From the NCBI RefSeq assembly GCF_016097555.1, contig NC_054706.1, positions 22,601,929-22,665,928 on the forward strand: 64,000 bases of DNA. Direction: 5' to 3'. The DNA is from Gigantopelta aegis. Taxonomy: Eukaryota > Mollusca > Gastropoda > Neomphalida > Peltospiridae. Shown one piece after another: positions 33,993 through 44,396 of this stretch. Every line of letters starts with the position of its first letter. The stretch's first letter is position 1. Below the pieces are notes generated by a model. The model did not search any database. It was not told the DNA's origin and saw only the letters and a list, made by a program, of their open reading frames with translations. The position numbers were made by a program, and so were the translations under genes.

Positions 33993-34154
33993 CTATCTGT
34001 ATGTCATAAGGGCATATAATGGAGGCCGTTTATGAGGGAAGGGCCCTTCACCCCAGCACTCCTCCATCACTTCGTTTGGCAACGTTTCCGGCATTTCCTT
34101 CTTTGGGCTGGCAGGACCTGGTGTTGCTTGCTTCAGGAAAGGCACTGGCGGCAT
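33993..34154 (-). CDS. Unknown 53-residue protein, member of the shared-promoter set
   Basis: The ATG at 34154 opens MPPVPFLKQATPGPASPKKE followed by MPETLPNEVMEECWGEGPFP and HKRPPLYALMTYR, then TAG. I do not recognise the family. It is proline-rich, close to neutral and has no signal peptide or membrane segment. Its flanks make it interesting: a TATA box about 134 nt upstream with the same T-rich/CGTTCGCGC block found before the two sperm basic protein genes, and a histone-type stem-loop 66 nt after the stop. Two short upstream frames (ATG at 34238 and 34191) would lie in the leader if transcription starts near 34262. No intron is needed. Inference: a small gene expressed with the sperm chromatin proteins. 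Confidence 0.6.
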   Translation of the reverse strand: MPPVPFLKQATPGPASPKKEMPETLPNEVMEECWGEGPFPHKRPPLYALMTYR

Positions 34155-34262
34155 AATGTTGATCCTATTTATTCGTTGTCTTCCACAACATATCACCGAA
34201 CGACAAAACTACAAAATACTTCTAACTTGAGAACTCATATTGTTTGATCAAACAATCAGAAA

Positions 34263-34315
34263 TGACGTCATTTTTCAGGCGCTCTCATTTTATAGGAGAT
34301 GCGCGAACGTGAAAA
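34263..34315 (-). promoter_or_regulatory. Promoter of the 53-aa gene: T-rich/CGTTCGCGC block, TATA, CRE
   Basis: Reading the minus strand: TTTTCACGTTCGCGC (34315-34301), a 6-nt spacer, TATAAAA (34294-34288), then TGACGTCA (34270-34263). The block and its spacing to TATA match those upstream of 57331 and 63292. Confidence 0.75.
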
Positions 34316-34566
34316 AAAACACCCACGTGTTTGTTAACCGTTACGTTGTAAAATCATGGCTGTTGTGTTTGTTTGTAATCTTATTTTATCTATAAATCTT
34401 TTTTAATTTTAATCTTATGTACAAGTTTTTCCTGCTTCCAGTAATGGTTGTCATCTATTATTAAATTTTAAAGCTATATATTTATTAAATAATATATTTA
34501 TATTTTTAAACTTATGTTTTGTCTATATGTTGTTGTATGTGTGTGAAAGTGCTCAGCTTGGTGTCT

Positions 34567-34597
<31 letters not shown>

Positions 34598-36015
34598 GGG
34601 GCTTACCTGGCAGATATCCCCTCCTGCTCCCGTATACTTGCCTTTCTATTAATATCAGTGTTTTTAATTTTGGCTTTATGGTTTTTTAAAACTTAATTGA
34701 TTTACAAGCATGCTCTTTTTAAAAATGTTTTTATCCTGTTTTTAAAAATTATTTTAAAACCCCCAAACAAACTATTAATTGAACAGGGCAGGTGTCTGGT
34801 CTATGCCCCTAGTAGTAGCCTGATTAAATTACCCGGTTTGCTGCTCTAGATTTTATATATTAAAGGTAGGGTCAACTCCAACAAAAGCCTTATGTGTTGG
34901 AAAGATGCATACCCGGACCACCAACACATACTGACACTTCAGCAAATGAAAAACGCGTAATTTTAGAGTTAATTAAAAAACCATGATTATTCCTGCTAAC
35001 TGGGGGCAGCCATTTTGTTTCGTTTTTGTGACGTCCGGTACGATAGCTTGGGGCGAAGTGACGTCACCTCCTGACCATCTCCTGTATGTACAGTGTAAAC
35101 AAAAGCAGTAATTTTCGACAAGGCGCTTCTCTTTGATCAACCTGACTTGTAAAACAGCATAAATGACGTAATAATATAATAAACTATTTAACTAAATATA
35201 TTTCAAGTTGCATTAACGGAACAAAATGGGGTTATAGTATTTTTCTCTGTTTAATAATCCAAAGGAAAAATGTACACTATTACGCCTATTGATATGCTAC
35301 GTTGGGGCAAAAACTACAACCCACGATACCCAAGTGATAATTTTCTTTTCTTTGGGACTACGTAATTGGTCAGTTCTCTGGTTGTAGATGGAAAAGTCTA
35401 CTTAATCAATAGTTTTACAGAACTATTTACAGTAATAAACCATGTCCATTACAATTTTAGGGGCGACGGGTAATATTCCACAATACCGGTATGTACTTTT
35501 GTGTCTAGACAGCGTCAATTAATTGGCTCGTCTGGTTACCAATCAAATACACACCTGCCAATCAGAAATCACAGGTAGAAGCAACTAACAGCATAGACCA
35601 ATTAACTAAGAAAACACTCCATGTATCATTTCAGTACGTAGGTTAATGCATGGGAAAAACATTGTTAATTGTTTCGACTTGTTGTGTAGCCACTTTGACA
35701 ATGGTATTTTATTTTGTATTGAAAAATAATATATATAGTGCTGGATATACTTACTGTAGGCTTACTGGGATGTGTATTATTACAGAACATTGCAATATAT
35801 GACTATTTATCATCCCGCAAAAACCAGGTAGATTGTGTTTCTCTAGTTCTAAGGCTCATTCCTGACGTGAAGCGTTAAGTATTACGTAACCACCAGCTCG
35901 CCAGAGGGGGTACTCACTGAGATGGTACAAAATGGCTGCGCCCGTTATATATAATAGTCGAGGGGGGGGGGGGGGGGGGGGGGATAGGATGTCGGAAGTT
36001 AAAGTTACATTCTCT
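34316..36015. other. Non-coding, with homopolymer runs
   Basis: A (TG)n run passes into about 22 G at 34580-34601, and another G run of about 22 lies at 35960-35981. The stretch 34860-35940 is less AT-rich and has TGACGTCA near 35058-35067, but no exon or transposon end could be supported. Confidence 0.5.
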
Positions 36016-36140
36016 GGGCCCGAGCTTATAAAACTTAAAGTCTAGACTTTAATAAAGTCCAGACTTTAACGTAATGTTATTTGAATGTTAAAGTCTGGAC
36101 TTTATTAAAGTCTAGACTTTAAGGTTTATAAGCACGGGCC
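36016..36140. mobile_element. Palindromic MITE, copy 2
   Basis: A nearly perfect palindrome, GGGCCCGAGCTTATAAAACT at the left and AAGGTTTATAAGCACGGGCC at the right. The arms carry AAAGTCTAGACTTTAATAAA. It is shorter and cleaner than copy 1 at 15364. Confidence 0.92.
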
Positions 36141-36142
36141 AG

Positions 36143-36480
36143 GTTATATACAAGCTCAAATGCACTTTTAAAAAGTCGTGTGTGTTCGCTATGAACGGAT
36201 ATCGTCAAATGTATACGCTTGATTCGTCGCCTGTGTCGCCATAGCTCGGCAAAGCATAAACGACAGCCTGTTGTCAGTTTCAGTTAACACGTGCGTTTGC
36301 CGATTTCAAATTGTAGGGTTCATCTAAAAAAATTAAAAGAGATCTTGCGCTGTACGAAGAACGTTCAGTTGAGGATACGGTACTAGAGTCTTTAGTTAAA
36401 ACCGGTTTGATCTTGATATGACAACGTATTATCGACAGTCGTACCTTCCTATTTCAGAACTGATATTTTACAAATACATA
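36143..36480. repeat. Repeat module M, copy 2
   Basis: It matches 18010-18280: AAGTCGTGTGTGTTCGCTAT, TTAACACGTGCGTTTGCCGA and ACAACGTATTATCGACAGTC. It adds CTGTACGAAGAACGTTCAGT, as in the 58 kb copy. Confidence 0.8.
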
Positions 36481-36643
36481 GGCTATGTAATTTAAGCTTT
36501 ATTACTAAAAAAATCCATCAACTATGGCGTTCGTGAATTATTTTTCACGAATCCACACACCCTCGTTCATTCTCCATTAGTTTATACAGACGTGAAATGC
36601 AAACAATTTGAAATTACTTCCAACTCATATGCTTTCACGCAAC

Positions 36644-37322
36644 TTAAAGCATCTCTACAAAATTGCAAATGATAGGGCATAATTCCGGAATATTGTTGCG
36701 TGTAAGAAATAAGAATTTTTCATTATTAGTCAAAAAAGAAAACTGTGATTCTTGTTTTATTATTTTATGATGTAAATCATTTCTAAAAGCATTATATATA
36801 GGGCACTTGATAATGAAATGATATTCGTCTTCAACTTCTAGGGGACAGTTGGGACAATATCTCTCATTCGCAGGGACAGGTGGTTTCTTGTGTCTTCCCT
36901 TTTCAATCATAAGTGAATGTGAACTCAAACGAAGCCTACTAAAAGTTTTTCTGCTTTCATAGTCTTTGGTATGTAATAAATAGGACTCAACTGAACTCGA
37001 AATTTGTTTGAATGACATATGTGCGCATTTTATTACCATATTTGTTATAATTTTTGTTTGATGTTAGCTGTGTCGTAATATACTGCAAAAAGTACTGCTC
37101 GCAGTTAATTACGATTTCACCTAAAGTGCATGCAGTCGGTAATTCTGGAGTTGAAGATAGATGCGTAGGAATTCCAATTAGGTTTGCAGCATTAATAAGT
37201 TTAGCTACCCACGACGGTTTGTTGTTCTGGGCTGACTTTGAGCTATCAATAAACGCAGCAGTTAAAGTTAATATTAATATTATAACATCATGTACAAATT
37301 TGAAATACAAGCTCAAATGCAC
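36644..37322 (-). pseudogene. LINE 3' end, copy B
   Basis: Nearly identical to 17330-17960. The upstream frame (37322 to about 36990) contains PSWVAKLINAANLIGIPTHL and the downstream one (37039-36644) the CPNCPLEVEDEYHFIIKC zinc motif. The same frameshift joins them, so both copies descend from an already broken parent or were made by segmental duplication. Confidence 0.78.
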
Positions 37323-38000
37323 TTTTTAAAAAGTCGTGAGTGTTCGCTATGAACGGATATCGTCAAACGTATACGCTTGATTCGTCGCCCGTGCCGCCAT
37401 AGCTGGCTGGGCAAAGCACAAACGACAGCCTAATTTTAATTAGATTGTCTATAACCCCAACCCAGCTGAAATCCCTGCACACGCGCCTTGGAAACCTGCT
37501 ACATTTTATTTTTTTTAGCAAGGGATTGTTTATATGTACCACCACACAGACAGGATATCACATACCATGGTCTTTTTGTATACCCGCTGATGGGGATCGA
37601 TCCTAGACTGACCGCGCATTTCCAAAAAACACGTTTTTAGGTCTAAGTCAAAATTTCAAGGTAAATCCCCCACTCACCGACCCATGGAAAGGCGTTGTAC
37701 CATACCTCTATGGATATAAATATGTTTTGGAGATATGAGACGACCCCTCAATCAGTTTGTTCAAAAATTGCGAAATCTCACGTGATCTCTTGTTGGGGAA
37801 TTCTATACTTGTGATAAGCCAATGAAAACCGAGATCGGTACGAGCCCGTCAAAAGTGTTCAACTTTCAAAATGATGGCGTTGTTTTTGACCTGGATAAGC
37901 CAGCATAGTGAAACAAATGCGGAGTGCGGCGTCATATATGCACCAAACGTAATTGGATTTTCTGTTATATATGCTTAAATAATAAAAATATTCCAGGGAA
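37307..38000. repeat. Module M (short) followed by composite repeat R, copy 2
   Basis: 37307-37435 is module M from AAGCTCAAATGCACTTTTTA to GACAGCCTAA. Then comes R: AAATCCCTGCACACGCGCCT, a reverse SINE B piece at 37515-37620, and GGAAAGGCGTTGTACCATAC through TAATAAAAATATTCCAGGGA. Confidence 0.75.
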
Positions 38001-38757
38001 TGTAGTTTTAACAGTGTGTTGTTTGAAGTCTGGATATGTAATACATATTTAAAGTCATTAATAATTATATCATACGTCAGTGGCAATCTTCCTAATTCTG
38101 CTAATGCTACAGCATTACTGGTATATTTATTGACCCCCAAAATCCATTTACAGAATTTTATGTGTACTTTTTCTACATCAAGAGTAAAATAATTTGTGTT
38201 ACAAACTTATGGTCTCCAAATTTCACTCACATTTAATCGTATTGAATAGTTTAATGCAAATATTGATAGGTGGATTGTGTTTGAGAACTGATTTTAATAA
38301 ATGATTTAAAGATTTATGTCCTTTGTTTTTTAAACACTTTACACCAATGTTGAATTTACCATGGCTGTCTATAGTGATACCCAAATATGTGTAGTCATTA
38401 GAGATATGAATTTTGGAGGACCCTATGCTAAAGTTAAGTTGATCTGTGTTCATTTTACGCTTATTGAAGACAATAATGTTAGATTTTTCAACATTAATGG
38501 GAAGATCATTAATTATAGCATATTGGTTGGCAGCATTCAGCGTAGTTTGGAGCCCTGACGCTGAAGGGGACAGAAGCACCAAATCATCTGCGAATAAGAG
38601 ATGGTTGATTTTCAAATTATTCACATCAATAGGTTCACATCGTGCATCAAAATACTTAACAATATCATCTATAAAGATATTCAAAAGCAAAGGGGATAAA
38701 TTACAACCCTGCCGTACACCACGACTAGGATTGAACATGGGTGATGTAGGCCTGCTG
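38001..38757 (-). pseudogene. LINE reverse transcriptase fragment, copy B
   Basis: The minus-strand frame has SNPSRG-like start, GVRQGCNLSPLLLNIFIDDI, the catalytic FADDLVLLSPSASGLQTTLN, INVEKSNIIVFNKRK and YTYLGITIDSHGKFN, covering fingers-palm parts of a LINE reverse transcriptase. A separate frame at 38140-37859 continues with GVNKYTSNAVALAELGRLPL. The N-terminal end is replaced by composite repeat R. The order of pieces is as in copy A at 17-20.8 kb. Confidence 0.85.
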
Positions 38758-39440
38758 AAATCCCTGCACACGCGCCTTGGAAACCCGCTAAATGTTTTTT
38801 TTTTTTTAGCAAGGGATCGTTTATATGTACCATCCCACAGACAGGATATCACATACCATCTTTTATATACCCGCCGATGGGGATCGATCCCAGACTGACC
38901 GTGCATTTAAAAACCCCACCTTTTTAGGTCTAAATAATGAATAAAAATAACATATTATCTTGAAATTTTTTACGTAAATCGAACACAGTACCCTCTTCCT
39001 CTACCCCTAGAGCGTTACGTATTTACTAGCACCCCCTTACATGTAACGCGTATGCCAACAGCTGGCCACTGTCAAAATTTCAAGGTAAATCCCCCACTCA
39101 CCGACCCATGGAAAGGCGTTGTACCATACCTCTATGAATATAAGCATGTTTTGGAGATATGAGACGACCCCTCAATCAAGACAGTTGAATTTGTTCAAAA
39201 ATTGCGAAATCTCACGTGATCTCTTGTTGGGGAATTCTATACTTGTGATAAGCCAATGAAAACCGAGATCGGTACGAGCCCGTCAAAAGTGTCCCACTTT
39301 CAAAATACTGGCTTTGTTTTTGACCTGGATAAGCCAGTGTAGTGAAACCAATACGGAGTGCGGCGTCATATATGCACCAAACGTAATTGGATTTTCTGTT
39401 CTATATGCTTAAATAATAAAAATATTCCGGATACTGCCGC
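38758..39440. repeat. Composite repeat R, copy 3
   Basis: It runs from AAATCCCTGCACACGCGCCT through a reverse SINE B piece (38810-38905), TTTTTAGGTCTAAATAATGA, GGAAAGGCGTTGTACCATAC and GAGACGACCCCTCAATCAAG to AATATTCCGGATACTGCCGC then TTTAAG. Confidence 0.82.
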
Positions 39441-39575
39441 TTTAAGTGTTTTTTGGGGGACCATAGGACGCAGGCAGATTTGGCCTCAGGGATAAGAGAT
39501 GGATCTGACCTCCCCTCCCCCTCCCCCGGTCACATCACCATTCGGGATCTGATTGGCATTTCTCCATAACCTTTA

Positions 39576-39964
39576 CCGGCCTCGGTGGCGTCGTGGTAGG
39601 CCATCGGTCTACAGGCTGGTAGGTACTGGGTTCGTATCCCAGTCGAGGCATGGGATTTTTAATCCAGATACCGACTCCAAACCCTGAGTGAGTGCTCCGC
39701 AAGGCTCAATGGGTAGGTGTAAACCACTTGCACCGACCAGTGATCCATAACTGGTTCAACAAAGGCCATGGTTTGTGCTATCCTGCCTGTGGGAAGCGCA
39801 AATAAAAGATCCCTTGCTGCTAATCGGAAGAGTAGCCCATGTAGTGGCGACAGCAGGTTTCCTCTCAAAATCTGTGTGGTCCATAACCATATGTCTGACG
39901 CCATATAACCGTAAATAAAATGTGTTGAGTGCGTCGTTAAATAAAACATTTCTTTCTTTCTTTC
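39576..39964 (+). mobile_element. SINE family A, full length
   Basis: CCGGCCTCGGTGGCGTCGTG head, TTTC tail, and a 15-bp duplication TTTCTCCATAACCTT (39559-39573 and 39965-39979). It is the cleanest family A copy in the window. Confidence 0.93.
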
Positions 39965-39979
39965 TTTCTCCATAACCTT

Positions 39980-40855
39980 GAACAAACCTTTCCTCTGGGG
40001 CCTGTGCCAACCTTTCCGCCCAACCTCATTGGGCCAACCTTCCTGCCTAACCTCCTTGGGCCAACCTTTCCGCCTAACCTCCTTGGGCCTAAATGTAATT
40101 GAAGCAGCTGTTAATATAATTAATAAATAATTATTTATATTAACCCATCAAAATGTGCGCCATTTATGAATTTTTATTTTATTTTAGTATAATTATTAAT
40201 TTTTAAATTTATTTATAGGCGCAGTCAAAAATTTAAACTCCCCCTCCCCCATTTAATTTTTAGACTTATAAATCAAAATTTCTAAATTCTTTTAAAGTAA
40301 GTAATTCCTGTCCCCAGTCAGGCCCCCGATCATATCGGAGGTCGGACTTGGGATGGGCGTGTTCGAAACCCTAGTGGTGTATGAGCACGTTAACCTATTA
40401 TCCTGTTCAATTATTTAGACCCAAAGTTTTTTGCAAATGTTACGTTTATTTCCTATTCGATATTTTTTTTGTTTTTTTTGCATTTACATGAAAATAAACC
40501 CAAACCCCGACAGGTTTTATATACAAATCATCATATAAAATGCACGAAGTTGACTTAATTCCACTTTTTAAAAATCTCTGTGTCTTTTGAAAGCACGTTA
40601 TTTCTCCTATAAATAACTAAGGTCATTTGCATATCAAAAGCATCAATCTATAGTGCGTTTCAAACTAATGTTCGGTTCTATCGTCCTATCCGCACAAATC
40701 GTAGTATGACCTATATTTAAGAAAATATCTGTAAACATGAAGCAGGCGCGGATTCAGGTGGGGAGTTCAAGTGACAAAACTTCAGTTTGAAAAAAAAATA
40801 TGTATCAAATATTATAATTATATTGTGGAATACACAAGCGCGCGCGCTGAAGGGG
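39980..40855. other. Non-coding; short minisatellite at the start
   Basis: At 40005-40090 a unit of about 33 bp with CCTTGGGCCAACCTTTCCGC repeats about two and a half times. The rest is AT-rich with no recognised gene. Confidence 0.55.
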
Positions 40856-41000
40856 AGAGACAGACAGACAGACAGAGAGAGAGAGAGACAGACAGAGACA
40901 GACAGAGAGACAGACAGAGACAGAGACAGAGAGACGTCATTTATGTAACGACGCACTCAACATATTTTAATCTATGGTTATAGGGAGAGAGAGAGAGAAG
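40856..41000. repeat. CAGA/GA microsatellite with SINE tail piece
   Basis: (CAGA)n and (GA)n at 40856-40936, then a short family A tail (ACGACGCACTCAACATATTT) and another GA run at 40984-41000. Confidence 0.85.
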
Positions 41001-41081
41001 AATATGGTATGCATGCGATTGGTGGAGGTGTGACCCTCTGCACAACCACAACCCCACTTAAGACTTCTTTTGTATATCTAG

Positions 41082-41405
41082 CGGGACGTAGCTCAGAGGT
41101 AAAGCGTTCGCTCATGGTAGGTCGACTGATCGATCCCACATGGTGGACCCATTGGGTTGTGTCTAGTTCCAGCCTGTGCACCACAACTGATGTATAAAGG
41201 CTGTGGTATGTGCTATCCTGTCTATGGGATGGTGCATATAAAACGTCCCTTATTGCTTATCAAAATTGCTTATTGGAAACAGTGGCCCATGTAGCGGTAG
41301 CGAGTTTCTTTCTCACTGTCATAATGCTCCTTAACCGTTTTGTCTGACGCCACATAAACGTATATCAAATGCGTTGAGCGTGTCGTTAAATAAACATTTC
41401 TCTCG
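41082..41405 (+). mobile_element. SINE, B head with A-type tail
   Basis: GGGACGTAGCTCAGAGGTAA head, CTGATCGATCCC at the B box position, and a tail CGTTAAATAAACATTTCTCT. Confidence 0.85.
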
Positions 41406-41557
41406 TATGTATGTGTAGTCTATATGCATTTCTAGTCGATTAGTTTATAGGTTGTTAGGTTGTTTGATAGTGAATGATATGGAAATAAATTGTTTTTGGT
41501 GTTAAAGAGTTCATGCATACATTAAAGTAATACTCCTGATGGGTATGGAGAAATAAC

Positions 41558-42650
41558 TTAATCAGTCGACGAACTCATTTCTTCATCACTATCTTCGTTA
41601 AGGGGGACTATCACAGGGGGTATTTTTTTTCTTATAAAACTATTTTGTTTTCTAAAATCTTCTTCGATCTTTATTACATGTTTAACTTTAACTGCGTCAG
41701 AGAAGTGTGTAGGTGTGACAGAGTTCAATGCATGTGCAAGTTCTCTCCGCACCGTGGTCATTTTATCATCATTATGACGAGCTATGTGCCCTTTGACTTG
41801 ACTCCAGATCAGTTCTATCGGATTGAGTTCAGAATGTCTTGGCGGCAGTCTTAGACACAAGTGCCCATGGCGTTCAGCAATATCATCAGTAACAAATTGC
41901 TTTGCACATTTGTTACTTTTCACAAGTTCATAAAGAACTGGCTTTGTCATGTTACTCTCAAAAGGTATATTTTTGTTTCGTAGCCACGACTGAATTTCTT
42001 CCTTTTTAGCGTTTAGTGCAGGACATCGTGTAATCTCAGTTAATTTGTTGTGGTAGCTTGCGTTATCCATGACGATAACAGAAGGTTCTGGTAGAGAAGG
42101 CATAAGTTGTTCTTCAAACCATTTGATGAAATTTTCATGATTCATCTCACCATGATAGTCTCCGTCTGTTTTTTAGCCTCAAAGATCAATTCACAGCCAT
42201 CTATCAATCCATATTTATCACAGCCAACATGACAAATAATAAGTCTTTTTCCCTTCCCAGTCACCGAACAGAGTTTAGGACCTCGATCAGCAGCGTCTGA
42301 TTTCGGCAGGTGATTGGCGGTACTTGTGCCCGGGTGGATATCTGTCCAGTGGTGGGATGTTGTGTGGTTGACATTCACCCAGGTCTCATCTTGATACACT
42401 ATTAAATACCCCTGTTCTCGTAAACTGGATATTTCATGGAGATAGGACAGTCTCCTGTCTGACATATTGGCGTCCTCAAAAATCACCTTTCCGGTTGTAG
42501 ACATATGTTGGTATTTAAAATCGAGGTCATGGAGTGTTCTTCGTAAAGTTGATATGGATATGTTGATTCCACATTCCTCCCTTAAAGCCACGTTAATCTT
42601 ATGTAATGTAGGTAATTCGCCCTCTCAATAAAATCTGTATACTCGTCGTA
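41558..42650 (-). pseudogene. Tc1/mariner-superfamily transposase of the DD82E (Sailor) type, broken
   Basis: Frame one (42591-42142) holds the first catalytic Asp in YQDETWVNVNHT. Frame two (42145-41558) holds the second in SVIVMDNASYHN and the Glu in ELNPIELIWSQVKGH. By my count 83 residues separate the second Asp and the Glu, far from the 34-39 of Tc1 or mariner and close to the DD82E spacing described for Sailor elements, which I recall from molluscs among others. The two frames are joined by one base: shifting before GDYHGEMNHENF restores the usual reading across the junction. A TGA also interrupts the N-terminal part near 42620 (VYRFY*EGELPTLHKINVAL). The copy is therefore inactive. Terminal repeats were not found. 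Confidence 0.82.
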
Positions 42651-42976
42651 TACTGCAATTACCGTTGTTGTTCTGGCTGTTTTATTATTAATTTAGTCGA
42701 CAGCGTCGATTCAAATGACTGAAAATTTAAGACTTTCCTTCTCGATAACCGCTGAACCTTCCGGGGGTATTTCGCTCTCATTTTGGAATTTACCAGACAC
42801 ACAAACCTTCCTCTACAGTGACTGACCTATCCTCCTTTGCCTCGTCCGCAACAACTTAATTCATGAAATAATCAACTTGAAGAACTATTTGAATGCGGAC
42901 ATGACTGGACTGGACGACGGTTGGGCGTGTGTGGGGACGGGGGTCGGGGTTCGGTGGTTTAGTGTTGCTGTGTGGC

Positions 42977-43070
42977 TAGCCCGAGTACTCTTACTGTAAG
43001 AGAACTAGACGGACATTTGGACATAAATACGCTCTCATTACAATCGGAGACCAAGCTATGTAATTTGTTG
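42977..43070. mobile_element. MULE-like TIR fragment
   Basis: The first about 90 bp of the TAGCCCGAGTACTC arm as at 2734 and 23707. The rest is missing. Confidence 0.8.
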
Positions 43071-43120
43071 GCTAGAGATGGTTGCAAACGAACCACTAAG
43101 CTTTTTTTGTTTTTTTACAT

Positions 43121-44367
43121 TGTCACGGGGATCCTATAATACCCGTAACTGAATGAAACACGATTGTCCAAATATCTCTCCTAACTGTATATCTATTAGA
43201 TCTCTCTGTAACAGGCAGTTATACCCGCTGGCTCGTCTAGGTATGATCAGAGATAAGATCTTATATAAAGTATATATTATTATAGCACGTTTAGTTCACT
43301 AGAAAACACAACAAAAACACAATACACTTTGGAATCTGTATTAACCTACGCAGACCAATGTACTGCCGTAGTAGTTAATTAACAACAACAAATAATACGA
43401 ACCCAGAACTGATCACTTAATTAGTTAATCTCTAGGTGTCTAGTTTACACAATATGCTAATCACTTCACCGTGACACAACACCCACACGTGTGATAATTG
43501 AGAAACGCTTCCAGCGGAACTTAATAAAGGAATTACAACTCTATTCCTAACTGGTTAATTTTTAATTAACCCTTACTACTCATTCAGTAACGTGTGATAA
43601 TTGAGAAACGCTGCCAGGGGAACTTAATTAATAAAGGAATTACAACTCTATTCCTAACTGGTTAATTTTTAATTAACCCTTAACTACTCATTCAGTAACC
43701 TTGTAACACAGAATTAATACTGGTACCTATCACAATAAAGACAATAACCTACAGTTTACCTAGGTCCTCTAGGATGACTGGCTAAGCTTTAATAATTATT
43801 TAGACAGTGAGCCTACAGTTTACTGCGTCAGATGACCGGCAGCACCGTCTAAATAATATTGGTATAATACAGTATTAAAATATTTAAAGTCACATCAATC
43901 ACATCACGGTTATACACAGAGCCGAAAATATATAATTACCAGTCCGGACGGACAGCGATCCCTGAAAGCCTTCCTATGTTTCTCCCCGATATCTCTAAAA
44001 TCCTAGCTATTTATTATAAAATCCCAGACTGGTCCGGAGACAGCACGCAGAACCGAATCTTATGAGGTATATATTTCCCCAGTAACCAAGCGGTATTTTT
44101 TTCTTACAAGCCTAGACTTACTGTCGCCTAGTTCGCCAAATATACCCCGATCGTACCGAACTAGCGGAGGTATTACGTAACTACTGGTCACATGGCCTGC
44201 GCAGTTGGTCCGGGTGTGTATTGGAAAGTACAGCTCGACGACCGTCGCGCAGAGGTATTACGTAACAAGGTCCACCTGGGCTTAAGTGCATATTGAGACT
44301 GTACACGGCCCTCTAAAACAATTAATATCGCCACAGGCGAAAAAAAATTAAGAGCATGTTCCGTCAC
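43121..44367 (-). repeat. 3' LTR, 1247 bp
   Basis: It matches the other LTR over most of its length but is about 460 bp longer. A block starting GTGTGATAATTGAGAAACGC is duplicated in tandem (about 43490-43600 and 43591-43700), and 43795-44130 has sequence not present in the 5' LTR. Confidence 0.9.
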
Positions 44368-44396
44368 ACACCCCCACCTCAAAAAGGATATTTCCT

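Noticed and set aside
34861..35940. A possible gene or TIR element in the less AT-rich stretch
   Set aside because: No open frame, splice pair or inverted ends could be found, only scattered ACGT-containing motifs.
38361..38898. Plus-strand frames over the LINE region
   Set aside because: The minus strand holds recognisable reverse transcriptase motifs; the + frames are shadows.
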